In this document: positions 10,159 to 21,954 of the stretch, one piece after another | How positions within the stretch are numbered: position 1 is the first letter of the stretch | How the letters are laid out: each line of letters opens with the position of its first letter | The notes under the pieces: generated by a model | The model's database searches: none | What the model saw: only the letters and a program-made list of their open reading frames with translations | What the model was told of the DNA's origin: nothing | Program-made: the position numbers and the translations under genes | NCBI GenBank assembly: GCA_020796225.1 | Contig: CM036771.1 | Coordinates: forward strand, 30,386,703-30,450,702 | Reading direction: 5' to 3' | DNA: 64,000 nt | Source: Arion vulgaris | Lineage: Eukaryota > Mollusca > Gastropoda > Stylommatophora > Arionidae

Positions 10159-10762
10159 CGCGCCCGTGTGGTGTCAGGGCCCGCAGTGGAAGCAAAGAAT
10201 AGTACCACTGCGACCTACAAGGCATGTCGCAAGAGGCGATTGATGTGGGACCTAGGAAGCTACCCTAGTAAATAAAAAGCATCGCAGAAATCGGATGTGC
10301 TGGCTTACTTTTAGGCGCATAACTGGCACAACGTACAATCGCTTTTAGGCTCTGATGGGGACTGCCTAGAGTAGTTGATAGTAGCTCCGCCTGCTAGCTG
10401 TGAGATGCCTCATAGCTCGGGTTCGAACCTACTGTCCGGCATTTGTTCGAGTCCCTGGTCTTACTCAGGACGATAACGTGAGCACCTCTGTAGTCGGAGA
10501 AAATCTGCCTGTATGGCGAGAGAATACTAATTACGAGTACATTGAGCACACGGCTGCCAGTGTAAAGTAATTTACAATGTGCACGCTGCTGCCATTGTAA
10601 GAAATTGGAAAACGGATTTTCACGCAAAAATCAGTTTCAGAGATGAAACTTCGTCTGAGTTGAAAGCGGACGAAAAAAAGAAAAAAAAAAGGCTCTGATG
10701 ACATACAACTCACACAGAGTGGTTAACAAGTGGTCGATATGGAGCGTTTGAAGAAGAAGAAT
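10159..10762 (+). mobile_element. SINE-A split by SINE-G
   Basis: SINE-A begins cgcgcccgtgtggtgtcagg at 10159, is interrupted after ggctctgatg at 10357, and resumes with the same ggctctgatg at 10691, ending gcgtttgaagaagaag. The outer 9-bp TSD tataattat is at 10150-10158 and 10763-10771. Confidence 0.93.
10358..10689 (+). mobile_element. SINE-G nested inside SINE-A
   Basis: Same family as 9062-9413, with the B-box gggttcgaacc and an A-rich tail. The 11-bp TSD aggctctgatg is at 10347-10357 and 10690-10700. SINE-G therefore postdates this SINE-A insertion. Confidence 0.95.
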
Positions 10763-11123
10763 TATAATTATCTTAATAGCGTTATCGCAAGAAGAAAAGA
10801 AAGACCCTCAAGTCAAAGATCAGTAAACAAGTAATGTGTTGTGTACACTAAGTATGTTTTGGATAAAACTGGTCTTGAGCCCAAGAATTTTCACGGCATG
10901 TACTCACTAGCGCTATGTTATCAACTTCGACATTAGCGTACCCAAAGATGGGTTTCAGATGTGATAGCATATTTGAGCATGATGGCATCAAAGACGGTTT
11001 ATGTCTCCAATGAGTGATTGTAATTTCAAAAGATTGTTAGAGTGACAAAGTTATGCTCAGGACAAGCTGTTGGATGAGGAAATATCTCAAGACATCTGAT
11101 TCTATATATCCCTTGTCTGTCTA

Positions 11124-11311
11124 TTTTATAACTTAATATTATTCTCATAACCTTCTGTTGAGAATCTAGTAAGGAAAGTTGGAGAAATTTTATAACTTAA
11201 TATTATTCTCATGACCTTCTGTTGAGAATCTAGTAAGGAAAGTTGGAGAAATTTTATAACTTAATATTATTCTCATGACCTTCTGTTGAGAATCTAGGAA
11301 GGAAAGTTAGA
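11124..11311. repeat. 64-bp tandem repeat, about 3 copies
   Basis: Units starting ttttataacttaatattatt recur at 64-bp spacing (near 11124, 11188 and 11252) with few substitutions. Confidence 0.92.
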
Positions 11312-11318
11312 GAAGATA

Positions 11319-11735
11319 TATAGGTGGCATGTCTTATAGGTGGCATGTCTTATAGGTGGCATGCCTTATAGGTCGCATTGTCTTATAGGTCGCATTGTCT
11401 TATAGGTCGCATTGTCTTATAGGTCGCATTGTCTTATAGGTCGCATTGTCTTATAGGGTCGCATTGTCTTATAGGGTCGCATTGTCTTATAGGTGGCATT
11501 GTCTTATAGGTGGCATGTCTTATAGGTGGCATTGTCTTATAGGTGGCATTGTCTTATAGGTGGCATTGTCTTATAGGTGGCATTGTCTTATAGGTGGCAT
11601 TGTCTTATAGGTGGCATTGTCTTATAGGTGGCATTGTCTTATAGGTGGCATTGTCTTATAGGTGGCATGTCTTATAGGTGGCATTGTCTTATAGGTGGCA
11701 ATGTCTTATAGGTGGCATTGTCTTATATGTGGCAG
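11319..11735. repeat. 16-17-bp minisatellite derived from SINE-A
   Basis: About 25 units of the type cttataggtggcattgt, with ggtcgcattg and gggtcgcattg variants in the first half. The unit matches the SINE-A (-) segment cttgtaggtcgcagtggt. The array runs straight into the remaining SINE-A 5' end at 11736. Confidence 0.95.
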
Positions 11736-11797
11736 TAATACTATTCTTTGCTTCCCTTGCAGGCTCTGGCATCACACGGGCGATCAAGTGCGCATCG
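11736..11797 (-). mobile_element. SINE-A 5' remnant at the array edge
   Basis: The text taatactattctttgcttcc, then 'cttgcaggctctggcatcacacggg', is the 5' end of SINE-A in reverse. The rest of this copy seems replaced by the 17-bp array. Confidence 0.85.
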
Positions 11798-11799
11798 TG

Positions 11800-12525
11800 T
11801 ATAGCGTTTCCTGCCGCCTCTGATATTTCTGAGATCCATCGTTTGCGTGGGTAACCTTTTGCATTGAGACCATTCTATCTAAATAGTAGTGCTCGTTGTT
11901 GTATACTGTTTGTTGGACGGTAATCGTGTTATAATGTCGAACCATTTAATTTGTAGCATTGGTGTAGTTTCCACCAAGTTTCTGAAAGTCACGTTTTTGA
12001 TCTTATCTCCTCATAGCTACATTCTTATTGAGCGTGTAGTGCAGTTATAGCTATGAACTATCAGAAACCTTGGTGGTGGCTACTAGGTACTTACAGATAA
12101 GCCTTCACTTGTTATCGATTTTATTCCGACAGAACACAGCATACATCAATAGTAGCCATTAAACAAAAGCTGTTAACATTTCTAAATAGAAACACACACC
12201 AGCGAGCGCAAACTAACCAGAGACAGACGGACACTATATACTAGTTTGATGTTTCATGTTTTATCTATAGTTTTTCTGTGATTTACTTAATAAACGTTGA
12301 GCAATTCTCAAGACAAAGTTTGCTTTATGTCTCAAGATGGCTTCCAGGTTAGTGAGGCAATATAACAACACATTTTCAAAGTTGTGCATACTCTGATTTG
12401 AGCAATGCTTTAATATTTTAATAGATGTATTAGATAATGTACAAACACATACATCGACTCATTCACCCATGATGTATTGTGGAAAGGCATTCAGAAAAGA
12501 AGTATCAGTTGCATTCTACGTCAGC
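11800..12525. other. Unassigned intron sequence
   Basis: No coding frame or recognised repeat was seen in this region. Confidence 0.4.
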
Positions 12526-12529
12526 TCTC

Positions 12530-12685
12530 TCTTTCTCGCAGGCTCTAGTATGTGAAGCCCGTGATGCTCTGTATCATCTTCCAGCTGTGATTCATTTCTT
12601 TCAGTTCCTGTTCTACATGTCGATTTGGATCTTCCACGTTTTCGTCTACTCTCCTGTGTCTATCTCAGTGCAGTTGTTTTTATGA
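12530..12685 (-). mobile_element. RTE-like 3' end fragment
   Basis: The text 12580-12610 (agctgtgattcatttctttc) and the following 'cttccacgttttcg' parallel 13325-13400 in the near-full-length RTE-like element. It is a short decayed piece. Confidence 0.65.
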
Positions 12686-12785
12686 TACCACAATGTTCAT
12701 CACACAAACGTTTATGTCTACCATGTTTGCAGTAGCTATCACACTAATATATATCATTCAATATATTATTTAGTTAAGTATATAC

Positions 12786-13011
12786 CGGGTGTTGCTGCTA
12801 CTCTGCAAGGAGCAAAGAATAGTAAAACTACGACCTACAAGGCGATTTAGGTAGGGCATAGGAAGCTACCTAGTAAATAGTCACATAAATCGGATGTTGG
12901 CCTTCTTTAGGCGCATAGCTAGCATAACGTACATTCGCTCTTAGGCTCAGATCACGTACACATCACAATGAGTGGCGTAACTTGTCGATATGGAGCGTTC
13001 GAAGAAGATGA
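12786..13011 (+). mobile_element. SINE-A copy (decayed)
   Basis: Forward SINE-A with several deletions: gagcaaagaatagtaaaact, ctacctagtaaatag, and the end atggagcgttcgaagaagat. The 70-bp array begins immediately after it. Confidence 0.85.
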
Positions 13012-13016
13012 TGTTA

Positions 13017-13235
13017 ACTATATTTATTTGACTATATATAGCTACAACAACTAAACTTGCAAGGTTTTGTCACACAGAGAAAGTGATCTATATTTATTTG
13101 ACTATATATAGCTACGACAACAAAACTTGCAAGGTTTTGTCACACAGAGAAAGTGATCTATATTTATTTGACTATATATAGCTACAACAACTAAACTTGC
13201 AAGGTTTTGTCACACAGAGAAAGTGATCTATATTT
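13017..13235. repeat. 69-70-bp satellite, left part (about 3 copies)
   Basis: The unit starts gatctatatttatttgacta and ends cacacagagaaagt. The array is split by the RTE-like insertion and continues at 16492-17406. Confidence 0.96.
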
Positions 13236-16200
13236 CTCTCTTTAGCCTGTTACGCCCCTGGCGTTTAGGGCAGCAACAACGTACACCATTCTTCCCTGTT
13301 CATGGCCTTCCTCTGCATTGTGTTCCAGCTATGATTCATTTCCTTCAGCTCTTGCTCTATCGTTCTCCTCCAGGTCGTCTTGGGTCTTCCACGCTTTCGC
13401 CTACCCTCTGGAGTCCATCTCAGTGCAGTTTTCGTGTCGGAGCCAGTCTCCATGCGCATCACATGTCCAATCCATCTCCAGCGTCGTCTTCGGATGATAG
13501 TGCCCATATTCTCTTGTTGGCATCGTGCAAGCAATTCTTGATTCGAGATAGTAGTCGGCCAGTACACGCGTAAGATTTTTCGCAGACAAGTTGTATGAAA
13601 GGCGGAGAGTCTGGACATATCCTGTTCTGTCATTCTCCAGCATTCCGATCCGTACAGTAAAGTTGACAGCACACAGCTGTTATAGATACTAGTCTTGGTT
13701 CTGATGCTGTATTGGGCAGATTTTCAGGCGGTCTGAAGGGTCATGAATGCACTGCGTGCTTTACTCAGTCTGTTTTTAATGTCAGATCCAGCGCCTCCTT
13801 CATTGCTAATAACACTTCCAAGGTATGTGAAAGCGGTTGTATCTCGGAGGGTTTACCTTCTAGTTTGACTGGTGCTGGGGTTGCTATGTTCAGAGTCATT
13901 ACTTCAGTTTTCTTCTGATTTATTTTCAGCCCAACCATCTCACTATATTGGTTAAGGCGGCAGGTCTTTCCTGGATATCTCTATGTGTATGAGATAGGAG
14001 TGCGATGTCATCTGCAAAATCTAGGTCTTCCAGAGTGGATGTGAGCGTCCATCTAATACCTCTTGCCTTATCTTCCGTTGTTTTACGCATCACCCAATCT
14101 ATGACAGTGTTGAATAATAGGGCTGACATAACACATCCTTGTCGCACGCCTGTTTTTACTTCAAACTTTAGTTCTGAAGTTTCAACACTGCATGCAAACT
14201 TGCTGTAGCAGCTTTTATAATATTTATAAAACACAGTGGGATTCCATACCATCTTAAGATACGCCATAGACTTTCGCGGTGTATGCTATCAAAAGCCTTT
14301 TCAAAATCTACAAAGTTGATATAGAGTTTGCTTTGCCATTCTGTGCATTGTTCTATGATATTTCTAAGAGCAAATATTTGGCCTATACAGCTCCGTCCTC
14401 TGCGAAATCCTGCTTGTTCCTTTCTCAGTTTCTTATCCACAGCGTCAGTAATACGTTGTACGATGATTTTGCTTAAGATTTTACTTGGGACAGAAAGCAG
14501 TGTTATTCCACGCCAATTATTACAATCGGCAAGGGAGCCCTTTTTGGGTATCTTGATGATGACTCCTCTGTTCCATGCATCAGGTATTATTTGGGCATTC
14601 CATATAGTAGTAAACAAGGGTTGCAATATATTAGCTGCAAGTTCTGGGTCTATTTTGAATAGTTCTGCGTTTAAGTTATCATTCCTGGTGCCTTGTTATT
14701 CTTAAGAGATTTAATTGCTGTAATGATCTCATCCTGGCTTGGTGTTTCAATGCCAATTTCTAACTCCTCTGTTGGTTCTGGTATGTCTGCTACTACCGTT
14801 GGAGGTGGTCTGTTTAGCAATTCTTTAAAATGCTCTGTCCATCGTATTTTTGTTCCTTTTCCGTTGTCAATAGTATTCCATTCTTATCCTTTATGAGAGT
14901 ATTTGATCTTCTGTAATGTTTCCCGCTTATTAGCTTTGTAATTTTGTACACTGTTTCCTGATCACACTTTTTTGCTGCTTCTTCTGCCTGTACTGCTAGG
15001 TCTTCAACATACATTCTTTTGTCGGCTCTCACAGCCCGTTTGATTTCTTTACTTGCGCTTTGTACTGTTCTTGGTATCTTGCTTTCAGTCTTTCGGACTT
15101 TGCTTCTAACAATTTCTTTTTTAATATTCTTCGGCTGTCTATTATTTTCCATGTTGTTGGTGTTATCCATTCTTTTCTTTGTGCAGTACCCTAGACATGT
15201 TTCACTGCTCTTGCTATATATAGATGCTATGTTGTCCCATGTTCTATCTATGTTGTCAGTTTCATCCGTAGTTTCATTACTTTCTAGGGCTTGGAATCTG
15301 TTCTTTATCTGCATTATAAACTTATCCCTTACTTCCGTGTCTTTTAGTCTATCCACATCGAACCTCTTTGGAAGTTTTTCTGTTGTCCTGTTTTCTTAGT
15401 TTAAGTTTGACATAAGCTGTGACTAGGTGGTGGTCACTACCAACATCTGCACCTCTCTTGACTACAACATCTAGCAGCGAGCGTCTCCAGGGTCCATTGA
15501 TCATTATATGGTCTATTTGGTTTTATCTCTGCCATTAGGGGAATACCATGTTAATTTGTGGATATCTAAATGTTGAAATAGGGTTCCTCCTATAACGAGA
15601 TTGTTCATGCTGCAGAAGTTTACTAAACGTTCCCCATTTTCGTTCATCATACCACATCCATATTTTCCCATAGTTCTATAACTATTCGTGTTGTCTTGTC
15701 CGACCTTCGCATTTAGATCTCCCATAACAATGATAACATCATGGGATGGTGACTTGTCTAATTCTGCTGTAGGTTTTCGTAGTACGAGTCTTTCTTTGTA
15801 TCTTCGCTATCATTAGTTGGCGCATAGCATTGTAGGATTGTGATGTTTGTATGCTTCCCCTTTAGCCTGATCTTAATCAAGCGGCTGCTGATAGGTTTCC
15901 ATTCTAACAGACACTTTTTCACGCCCTTTCTTAGGATTACTGCTACTCCTTCATGGTGTAGGTCATCGTCTCGTCCAGAAAAAGGACTGTTTCACCTGTT
16001 GCAGTGGTACTTCTTCCATTTCCTGTCCATCTGCTCTTGCTAACCCTAGGATATGTAGATTATATCTTCTCATTTCTGCTGTTATTTGTGATAGTTTTCC
16101 GGTTTCGTACATTGTTCTTACATTTCAGCATCCAATTCTGGTCTTGGTTTTGGCATTCAGGACTTCCGTCCTCATGAAAGTAGCTTCCTTTCGGCTTTCA

Positions 16201-16491
16201 CCACTTCCAGTCATGTGAGTCAATGACTCTGGTAGCCCTTCATGCCCGTAGATAGGTTGTATGTTTGTTGTTGTTTCCGTAACTTTAATTTTTTTAAAGG
16301 ATGGGATCGTTAGTCCCAAGCCCAACCCCCAACCTGGAGGACCAGGAGACCATGCTTCGTCTGTCCCCTCCTCAGTGACCTTTCCGGCTTGGTAACCTTC
16401 CGGGAACATAAGTTCCCGCCGTCATAGCTCACTGTATCATTGGAGCACGCAAGCCTCCCCACCACTACAAGGTAATGGCCTCATGGGGAGG
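13236..16491 (-). mobile_element. Near-full-length RTE-like non-LTR retrotransposon (3.26 kb), inactive
   Basis: Read on the minus strand from 16491. A 5' leader includes 'accttgtagtggtggggagg'. An AP-type endonuclease follows, with NVRTMYETGKL just after a Trp-to-stop change (about 16130), GDLNAKVG (15725-15700) and SDHHLV (near 15440). Reverse transcriptase motifs are GVIIKIPKKG, WRGITLLSVPSK, DFEKAFDS, GVRQGCVMS and LDFADDIALLS (14600-13995). The C-terminal region is YGSECWRM, RRRRWRWIGHVMRM and GRPKTTWRR (13650-13350). The 11-bp TSD gatctatattt at 13225-13235 and 16492-16502 sits in the satellite unit. Length and domain order fit RTE-type elements. Several frameshifts and the stop make it a pseudogene. 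RTE-like is inferred from these motifs, not from a phylogeny. Confidence 0.92.
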
Positions 16492-17406
16492 GATCTATAT
16501 TTATTTGACTATATATAGCTACAACAACTAAACTTGCAAGGTTTTGTCACACAGAGAAAGTGATCTATATTTATTTGACTATATATAGCTACAACAACTA
16601 AACTTGCAAGGTTTTGCCACACAGAGAAAGTGATCTATATTTATTTGACTATATATAGCTACAACAACAAACTTGCAAGGTTTTGCCACACAGAGAAAGT
16701 GATCTATATTTATTTGACTATATATAGCTACGACAACAAACTTGCAAGGTTTTGTCACACAGAGAAAGTGATCTATATTTATTTGACTATATATAGCTAC
16801 AACAACTAAACTTGCAAGGTTTTGTCACACAGAGAAAGTGATCTATATTTATTTGACTATATATAGCTACAACAATTAAACTTGCAAGGTTTTGTCACAC
16901 AGAGAAAGTGATCTATATTTATTTGACTATATATAGCTACAACAACTAAACTTGCAAGGTTTTGTCACACAGAGAAAGTGATCTATATTTATTTGACTAT
17001 ATATAGCTACAACAACTAAACTTGCAAGGTTTTGCCACACAGAGAAAGTGATCTATATTTATTTGACTATATATAGCTACGACAACAAACTTGCAAGGTT
17101 TTGCCACACAGAGAAAGTGATCTATATTTATTTGACTATATATAGCTACAACAACTAAACTTGCAAGGTTTTGTCACACAGAGAAAGTGATCTATATTTA
17201 TTTGACTATATATAGCTACGACAACAAACTTGCAAGGTTTTGTCACACAGAGAAAGGGATCTATATTTATTTGACTATATATAGCTACGACAACAAACTT
17301 GCAAGGTTTTGTCACACAGAGAAAGTGATCTATATTTATTTGACTATATATAGCTACGACAACAAACTTGCAAGGTTTTGCCACACAGAGAAAGTGATCT
17401 ATGTTT
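16492..17406. repeat. 69-70-bp satellite, right part (about 13 copies)
   Basis: Same unit as 13017-13235. Variants are ctacaacaactaaac (70 bp) and ctacgacaacaaac (69 bp), plus gtcaca/gccaca. Runs of 69-bp units stay in one frame, which explains open frames here. They are not genes. Confidence 0.97.
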
Positions 17407-18086
17407 AAAGCCACTAGTTGGTTAAAGCTGAGGGTGTGATTATCGCGTACAGCCACTATAATGGTCAGTGGTATGGAATGAGTTAACAAACGGTCGATCT
17501 GGATAGAAACGTAGCTCCCCAAATTATGTCCTATGCGATGATCGATTGTTATTACAACGGAACCTCTTCCCAGAACCGTGTATTTCATAGGGTTGTTTGT
17601 ATAACGCAAACAATGTGTACAGACACACACAGAACGCCACATTACGCGCGATACACACCTACACTAACTAGCGCAGACATCTACACGCGCTATGGGCAAC
17701 CGTTTATTTATTATTCCAGATTTAAATTCTATTAAAGAACGACAATTTACGGATTCGCATTTCCTACATACCGTTGCTACCTATGAACATAGGCCCAACG
17801 TGTTACCTTTCTCGGCGCAAACCACACGTTACAAACAATGGTTAGCTTGGTTGGTTAGAACGAACTTTGACAAAAAAAGAACAACCGTCATTAAAGAAGC
17901 TGGCGAAGACCATGGACTAAAGAAAAGGAAGCGCACATCAATCACACACAGTCCCTGGTTCACATGCTACCTTCGTTTGAATATAATTATCGGAAATGTG
18001 TACTGATGACGAATCTTTGCACGACACACATGTTGAACACGTTATCATTTCAGTGATCTGATTCGATTGCTCAGATAATATTGAAC
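17407..18086. other. Unassigned sequence; small open frame only
   Basis: A 104-codon open frame (17692-18006, +) shows no recognisable motif, no splice context and no repeat support. It is probably chance. Confidence 0.35.
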
Positions 18087-18546
18087 TTAAATAACGTCTA
18101 CTAAAGTATGTCAATAGCATCTACTAAAGTATGTCAATAGCATCTACTAAAGTATGTCAATAGCATCTACTAAAGTATGTCAATAGCATCTACTAAAGTA
18201 TGTCAATAACATCTACTAAAGTATGTCAATAGCATCTACTAAAGTATGTCAATAGCATCTACTAAAGTATGTCAATAGCATCTACTAAAGTATGTCAATA
18301 GCATCTACTAAAGTATGTCAATAGCATCTACTAAAGTATGTCAATAGCATCTACTAAAGTATGTTAATAACATCTACTAAAGTATGTTTGCTGGTAGCAA
18401 TAACATCTACTAAAGTATGTTTGCTGGTAGCAATAACATCTACTAAAGTATGTTTGCTGGTAGCAATAGCATCTACTAAAGTATGTCAATAACATCTACT
18501 AAAGTATGTCAATAACATCTACTAAAGTATGTTTGCTGGTAGCAAT
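18087..18546. repeat. 23-bp minisatellite with a 33-bp variant unit
   Basis: Many units of catctactaaagtatgtcaat plus ag. Units with 'gtatgtttgctggtagcaataa' (longer by about 10 bp) occur in the second half, near 18379, 18412, 18445 and 18524. Confidence 0.95.
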
Positions 18547-18749
18547 AACAAGACACTGTTTATGTCCCCATCATATACAAGCACAATAAGCTTATCGCAT
18601 GTTTGTGGTAACACTGTTCGATGGAACCTCACCTGATTATTCTGTGTCTAGCAAAACAAAGCGTTTATGAAAGACACTCCTCAGTAAAGCTATTTTCCAG
18701 AATAGCTGGCTGGTTGTGTTCTTAGAAGCGTTTCTATTGTAGGACTAGA

Positions 18750-18850
18750 CAAAGTGTGCTATAAGAAATAAGAGTGTGTGGTTCGAATCCAGTGTTTGGT
18801 AATTTATTATTTCTAGAAGCTCCTAATACTTGTATACTTTTTATTTATTG
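18750..18850 (+). mobile_element. SINE-I type tRNA-like repeat
   Basis: The text gtgtgtggttcgaatccagt (B-box-like) then 'tttggtaatttattatttct' and 'ctaatacttgta' matches 30160-30255, and 29775-29980 in reverse. Only the B-box half is clear. Confidence 0.6.
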
Positions 18851-18924
18851 ATCATAGTCATTGCTTCCTGGGGTTCTCAAAATGCATTCATTTGTCTCAT
18901 CTGTGCGTATAATATGATGAGGAG

Positions 18925-19190
18925 ACACAGTAGTGTAGTTAGTCAACTCGTTTCTTAGACTAGTGTTCCTGGTTCAATTCTTCACTGGGCGTGAAATATT
19001 GATCTGACTGTAACGGCTCTCAGGTCGACCAAACCTTAACTGGGTACCAGGAAATGCACTGGAAAGTAAAGGCGGCCGACGTGATGTTGACCACATCACC
19101 CATCGTGTGCCGACTGTTAATTCAAAATATTGACCTAACACCGTATTACCCAATATACCTCGTGGTATGAAAATATGTTCCTTTACTTAT
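18925..19190 (+). mobile_element. SINE-D copy
   Basis: tRNA-like head: gtagtgtagttagtcaactc and B-box-like tggttcaattc. Body: cggctctcaggtcgacc, tgggtaccagg, 'gatgttgaccacatcaccca', and an end with cctcgtggtatgaaa. It is related to 60587-60855 and 40795-41065 on the other strand. Confidence 0.82.
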
Positions 19191-19509
19191 ATGTTGTTGT
19201 TTCGTCTTATCCATATTTGCAGTGAAGCGACGTGAGGAGTTTCAGTTGTTTATTCTGTCCAAGTGTGTTGTATTTGTAGTCGTTGTTTTGATGTCGCATA
19301 TCTTATAATATCTACCTATCGGATCTGACTCTGACTCTTACTCTGGGTTGCCGGTTATTAATAGGCACAAGATGGTAGTAGATCTAGTTTCATTCTCATT
19401 TGTTGATCACACCATTTGATTTGTTATCTTCTAATATGTTGGATGCATGATGTGATTCCAACAACATTTCTAATGTTCTCATTTCTCATAATACACCGTA
19501 GTTACCCTC

Positions 19510-19765
19510 TTTTGTCTGTGTGCCTAAGCCGTTTGCATTGCGTTCCGAAAAGTCGTGTGTTCAAATCCGGACCACAGTTCGGTTAGCAAGAATACAATGT
19601 TTTACAAATATTGATAGGATTATCACTGAAGCTACGAAGTTTGTGCTTTGTGGAATACTCACGGCAGGTGACGTGCCAGTTCTGTAGGGGGAAACCAAGC
19701 CATATGGGGGAAAACCCGGTACAATGAAGTCAATTTTGTTGTATTTATACCATTTCAACAATCTT
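19510..19765 (+). mobile_element. SINE-C copy (tRNA-like head)
   Basis: Contains tcgtgtgttcaaatccgga (B-box-like), 'gaagctacgaagtttgtgct', 'tactcacggcaggtgacgtg' and the end acccggtacaatgaagtcaa. It matches 53620-53877 along its length. Confidence 0.82.
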
Positions 19766-19784
19766 AGATGAAGCAGGACGTCGT

Positions 19785-20070
19785 TTGCAGATTCCTAATC
19801 TATAACGCACATAATGTCGTATAGATCATATCCATCAAATGTACTTAGATAAGATCTACAGATTGCTAATCTATAACGCACATAATGTCGTATAGATCAT
19901 ATCCATCAAATGTACTTAGATAAGATCTACAATTGCAATCTATACCACATAATTCGTAATATCATATCCATCTAATGTACTTAGATAAGATTACAGATTC
20001 CTAATCTATAACGCCTCAATGTCGTATAGATCATATCCATCTAATGTACTTAGATTAAGATCTACAATCA
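19785..20070. repeat. 71-bp tandem repeat, 4 copies
   Basis: The unit contains taatctataacgcacataat and 'atgtacttagataagatctaca'. The third unit (about 19930-19998) has several single-base losses relative to its neighbours. Confidence 0.93.
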
Positions 20071-20127
20071 TATCTGTCTTCCTTTTACTAGTGAAAATTA
20101 GTTTCCTTTTTCTTCCCCTTCAACCTC

Positions 20128-20265
20128 CCGTTACTTAGCTGACCATATATTGCACATTACTACCCGTTATAGTTCTGCCAAGCCGCCTTCCCCCCTCCCC
20201 GTTACTTAGCTGACCATATATTGCACATTACTACCCGTTATGGTTCTGCCAAACCGCCCCCCAAC
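20128..20265. repeat. 70-bp dimer
   Basis: The block ccgttacttagctgaccata to 'ttctgccaa.ccgccccc' occurs twice, at 20129 and about 20199. Confidence 0.9.
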
Positions 20266-20429
20266 CCCACATTCATCGTCATGTAACATGTTATTTGCAG
20301 AAGGTCGTTGTCGTCATAGCCCACACAAGCATTCGTTAACTGTGTATTTGTCAGTTAGTTCCATCGTGTTTAGTTTTTTAGCTGGTTTTTTTCACTTTTC
20401 TTGATACAGAACTTGTTGTCGAAGAGTCT

Positions 20430-20690
20430 TATTCGAACGTTCCATATCAACCACGTGTTAACCACTCTGTGTGATTTGTATGTGATCTGAGACTAAGAGC
20501 GATTGTACGTTGTGCCAGTTTCGCGCCTACAAGTAGGCCAGCACATCCGATTTCTGCGATGTTTTTATTTACTAGGGTAGCTTCCTAAGTCCTACATCAG
20601 TCGCCTCTTATGACATGCCTTGTAGGTCACAGTGGTACTATTATTTGCTTCCCTCGCGGTCCCGGCACCACACGGGTGGCTTTGTCTTGA
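20430..20690 (-). mobile_element. SINE-A copy, near full length
   Basis: Reverse SINE-A: cgaacgttccatatcaacca, gagcgattgtacgttgtgcc, tttttatttactagggtagc and cggcaccacacgggtgg at the 5' end. It is well conserved and serves as a good reference copy. Confidence 0.93.
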
Positions 20691-20989
20691 TAAAGAGCTT
20701 GTTGTCGAAGCGTTGATTTGGTATGTTGGTACAATATTTGTAAACGTACTTTACTTCGATGATAACAACTTCAATCAATGATTACCTTTCTATTTGCTGA
20801 GAGCAGAGAGACTTCAACCACACATGACATGTCCTGATTATGTTCTAGACTGGCTAGATCTAGAAGAAAGATAAGCGGCTACCATTAAGCTAGAACAGTG
20901 CTTTCTCAATCTTGAGATTCTGGGTTCAAGCCCTGGTAAGAGGTCTGGTTTTGTTGTCCATTCAGTAATAAAATAGCATCAAATCAACT

Positions 20990-21285
20990 AGTACAATACA
21001 TGTGGACAACACGGATATACGCAAACTTAAGGCGTTTTATTTTAGGTTTTTTTCTAATGAATATTGCTCGGGCTACAGCTTTTCAGCCTGCTCTTCTCGA
21101 TTTTGAATTACCAATGGTTCTTTTACATGCTCAAGTTGAACACGGGACCTACTTTTTATCGTTCGTATCCGATAGGAATATGGAAAAATACCCGGATGGC
21201 TCCACGAGATAAGAGAGAGTAGCTTTGGAACGATAGACGAGCACCAAACCTCTACGCTACAGAGAGACCTCTAGCGTCAAATGTT
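20990..21285 (-). mobile_element. SINE-E copy (decayed)
   Basis: The minus strand resembles 21590-21950 and 40215-40645: tRNA-like head near 21285-21230, 'ttcaacttgagcatg', and the 'gaaaagctgtagcccgagca' region. It is inverted relative to the copy 300 bp downstream. Confidence 0.7.
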
Positions 21286-21589
21286 GAGAACTTCTGTAAC
21301 ATTGATATTCTTAAACACACGCTGTAACATTGATATTCTCAAACACACGACGTGGTTCTCAACTAATATGCTAAATGTCCAAGTATTGCACCGTTATGTT
21401 GCATTCTGGGAATATACATGAGTTTGGTACCGTAGTTTTGGTATCTTCTCTGTTCACATCCATACAGATTTGTTGCCGACGTTTTTTGTATGGCTGTGTT
21501 TGTTCTTCTTTGAATATATATCATCATATCTTCATTGAACTGTCAATAGAGGCTTCCAACCTCCAGAGGCGCACTTGGGTCTCTGCGGC

Positions 21590-21950
21590 GTAGAGCTACG
21601 GTGTAGAGCTACGGTGCGCGCCTCTCGCTCCAAAGGTACTCGGTTCGTTCTTCCCCCACACACAATCCCCTATCCTGTCCCGCCGCTATAAAGTGATCGG
21701 GATATTTCCATAAGTTCCTGATCTCAATGTAGGTGAGATCGAATACCTAGTCCTATCAGAGAGACGATCAAATGTAGGTCCTGTGTTCAATTTCAGCACG
21801 TTACAGAACCCCTCGCAGTTGAAAACCGGTTAGGGTAGGCTGTACAACTGCTGCCGAGCAAAATTTTTACTAAAATAATTTAACCATCTTCAAAATTATA
21901 CCGAGGTCCCTCGCCGATGCTACAGTTTACGCACTGCCACTAATATCGTC
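21590..21950 (+). mobile_element. SINE-E copy
   Basis: Head with tagagctacggtgcgcgcct and tactcggttcgttctt, body with aggtgagatcgaatacctag and tcctatcagagagacgatca, then 'gcactgccactaatatcg'. The head contains a short internal duplication (gtagagctacggt twice). The 34-bp array follows at once. Confidence 0.82.
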
Positions 21951-21954
21951 CTGT

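Noticed and set aside
13236..16491. Active retrotransposon
   Set aside because: Trp-to-stop in the endonuclease start and several frameshifts through RT; cannot encode a full protein as it stands.
17692..18006. 104-codon + frame as a gene
   Set aside because: No recognisable motif, no splice sites, inside the glycogenin intron; consistent with chance.
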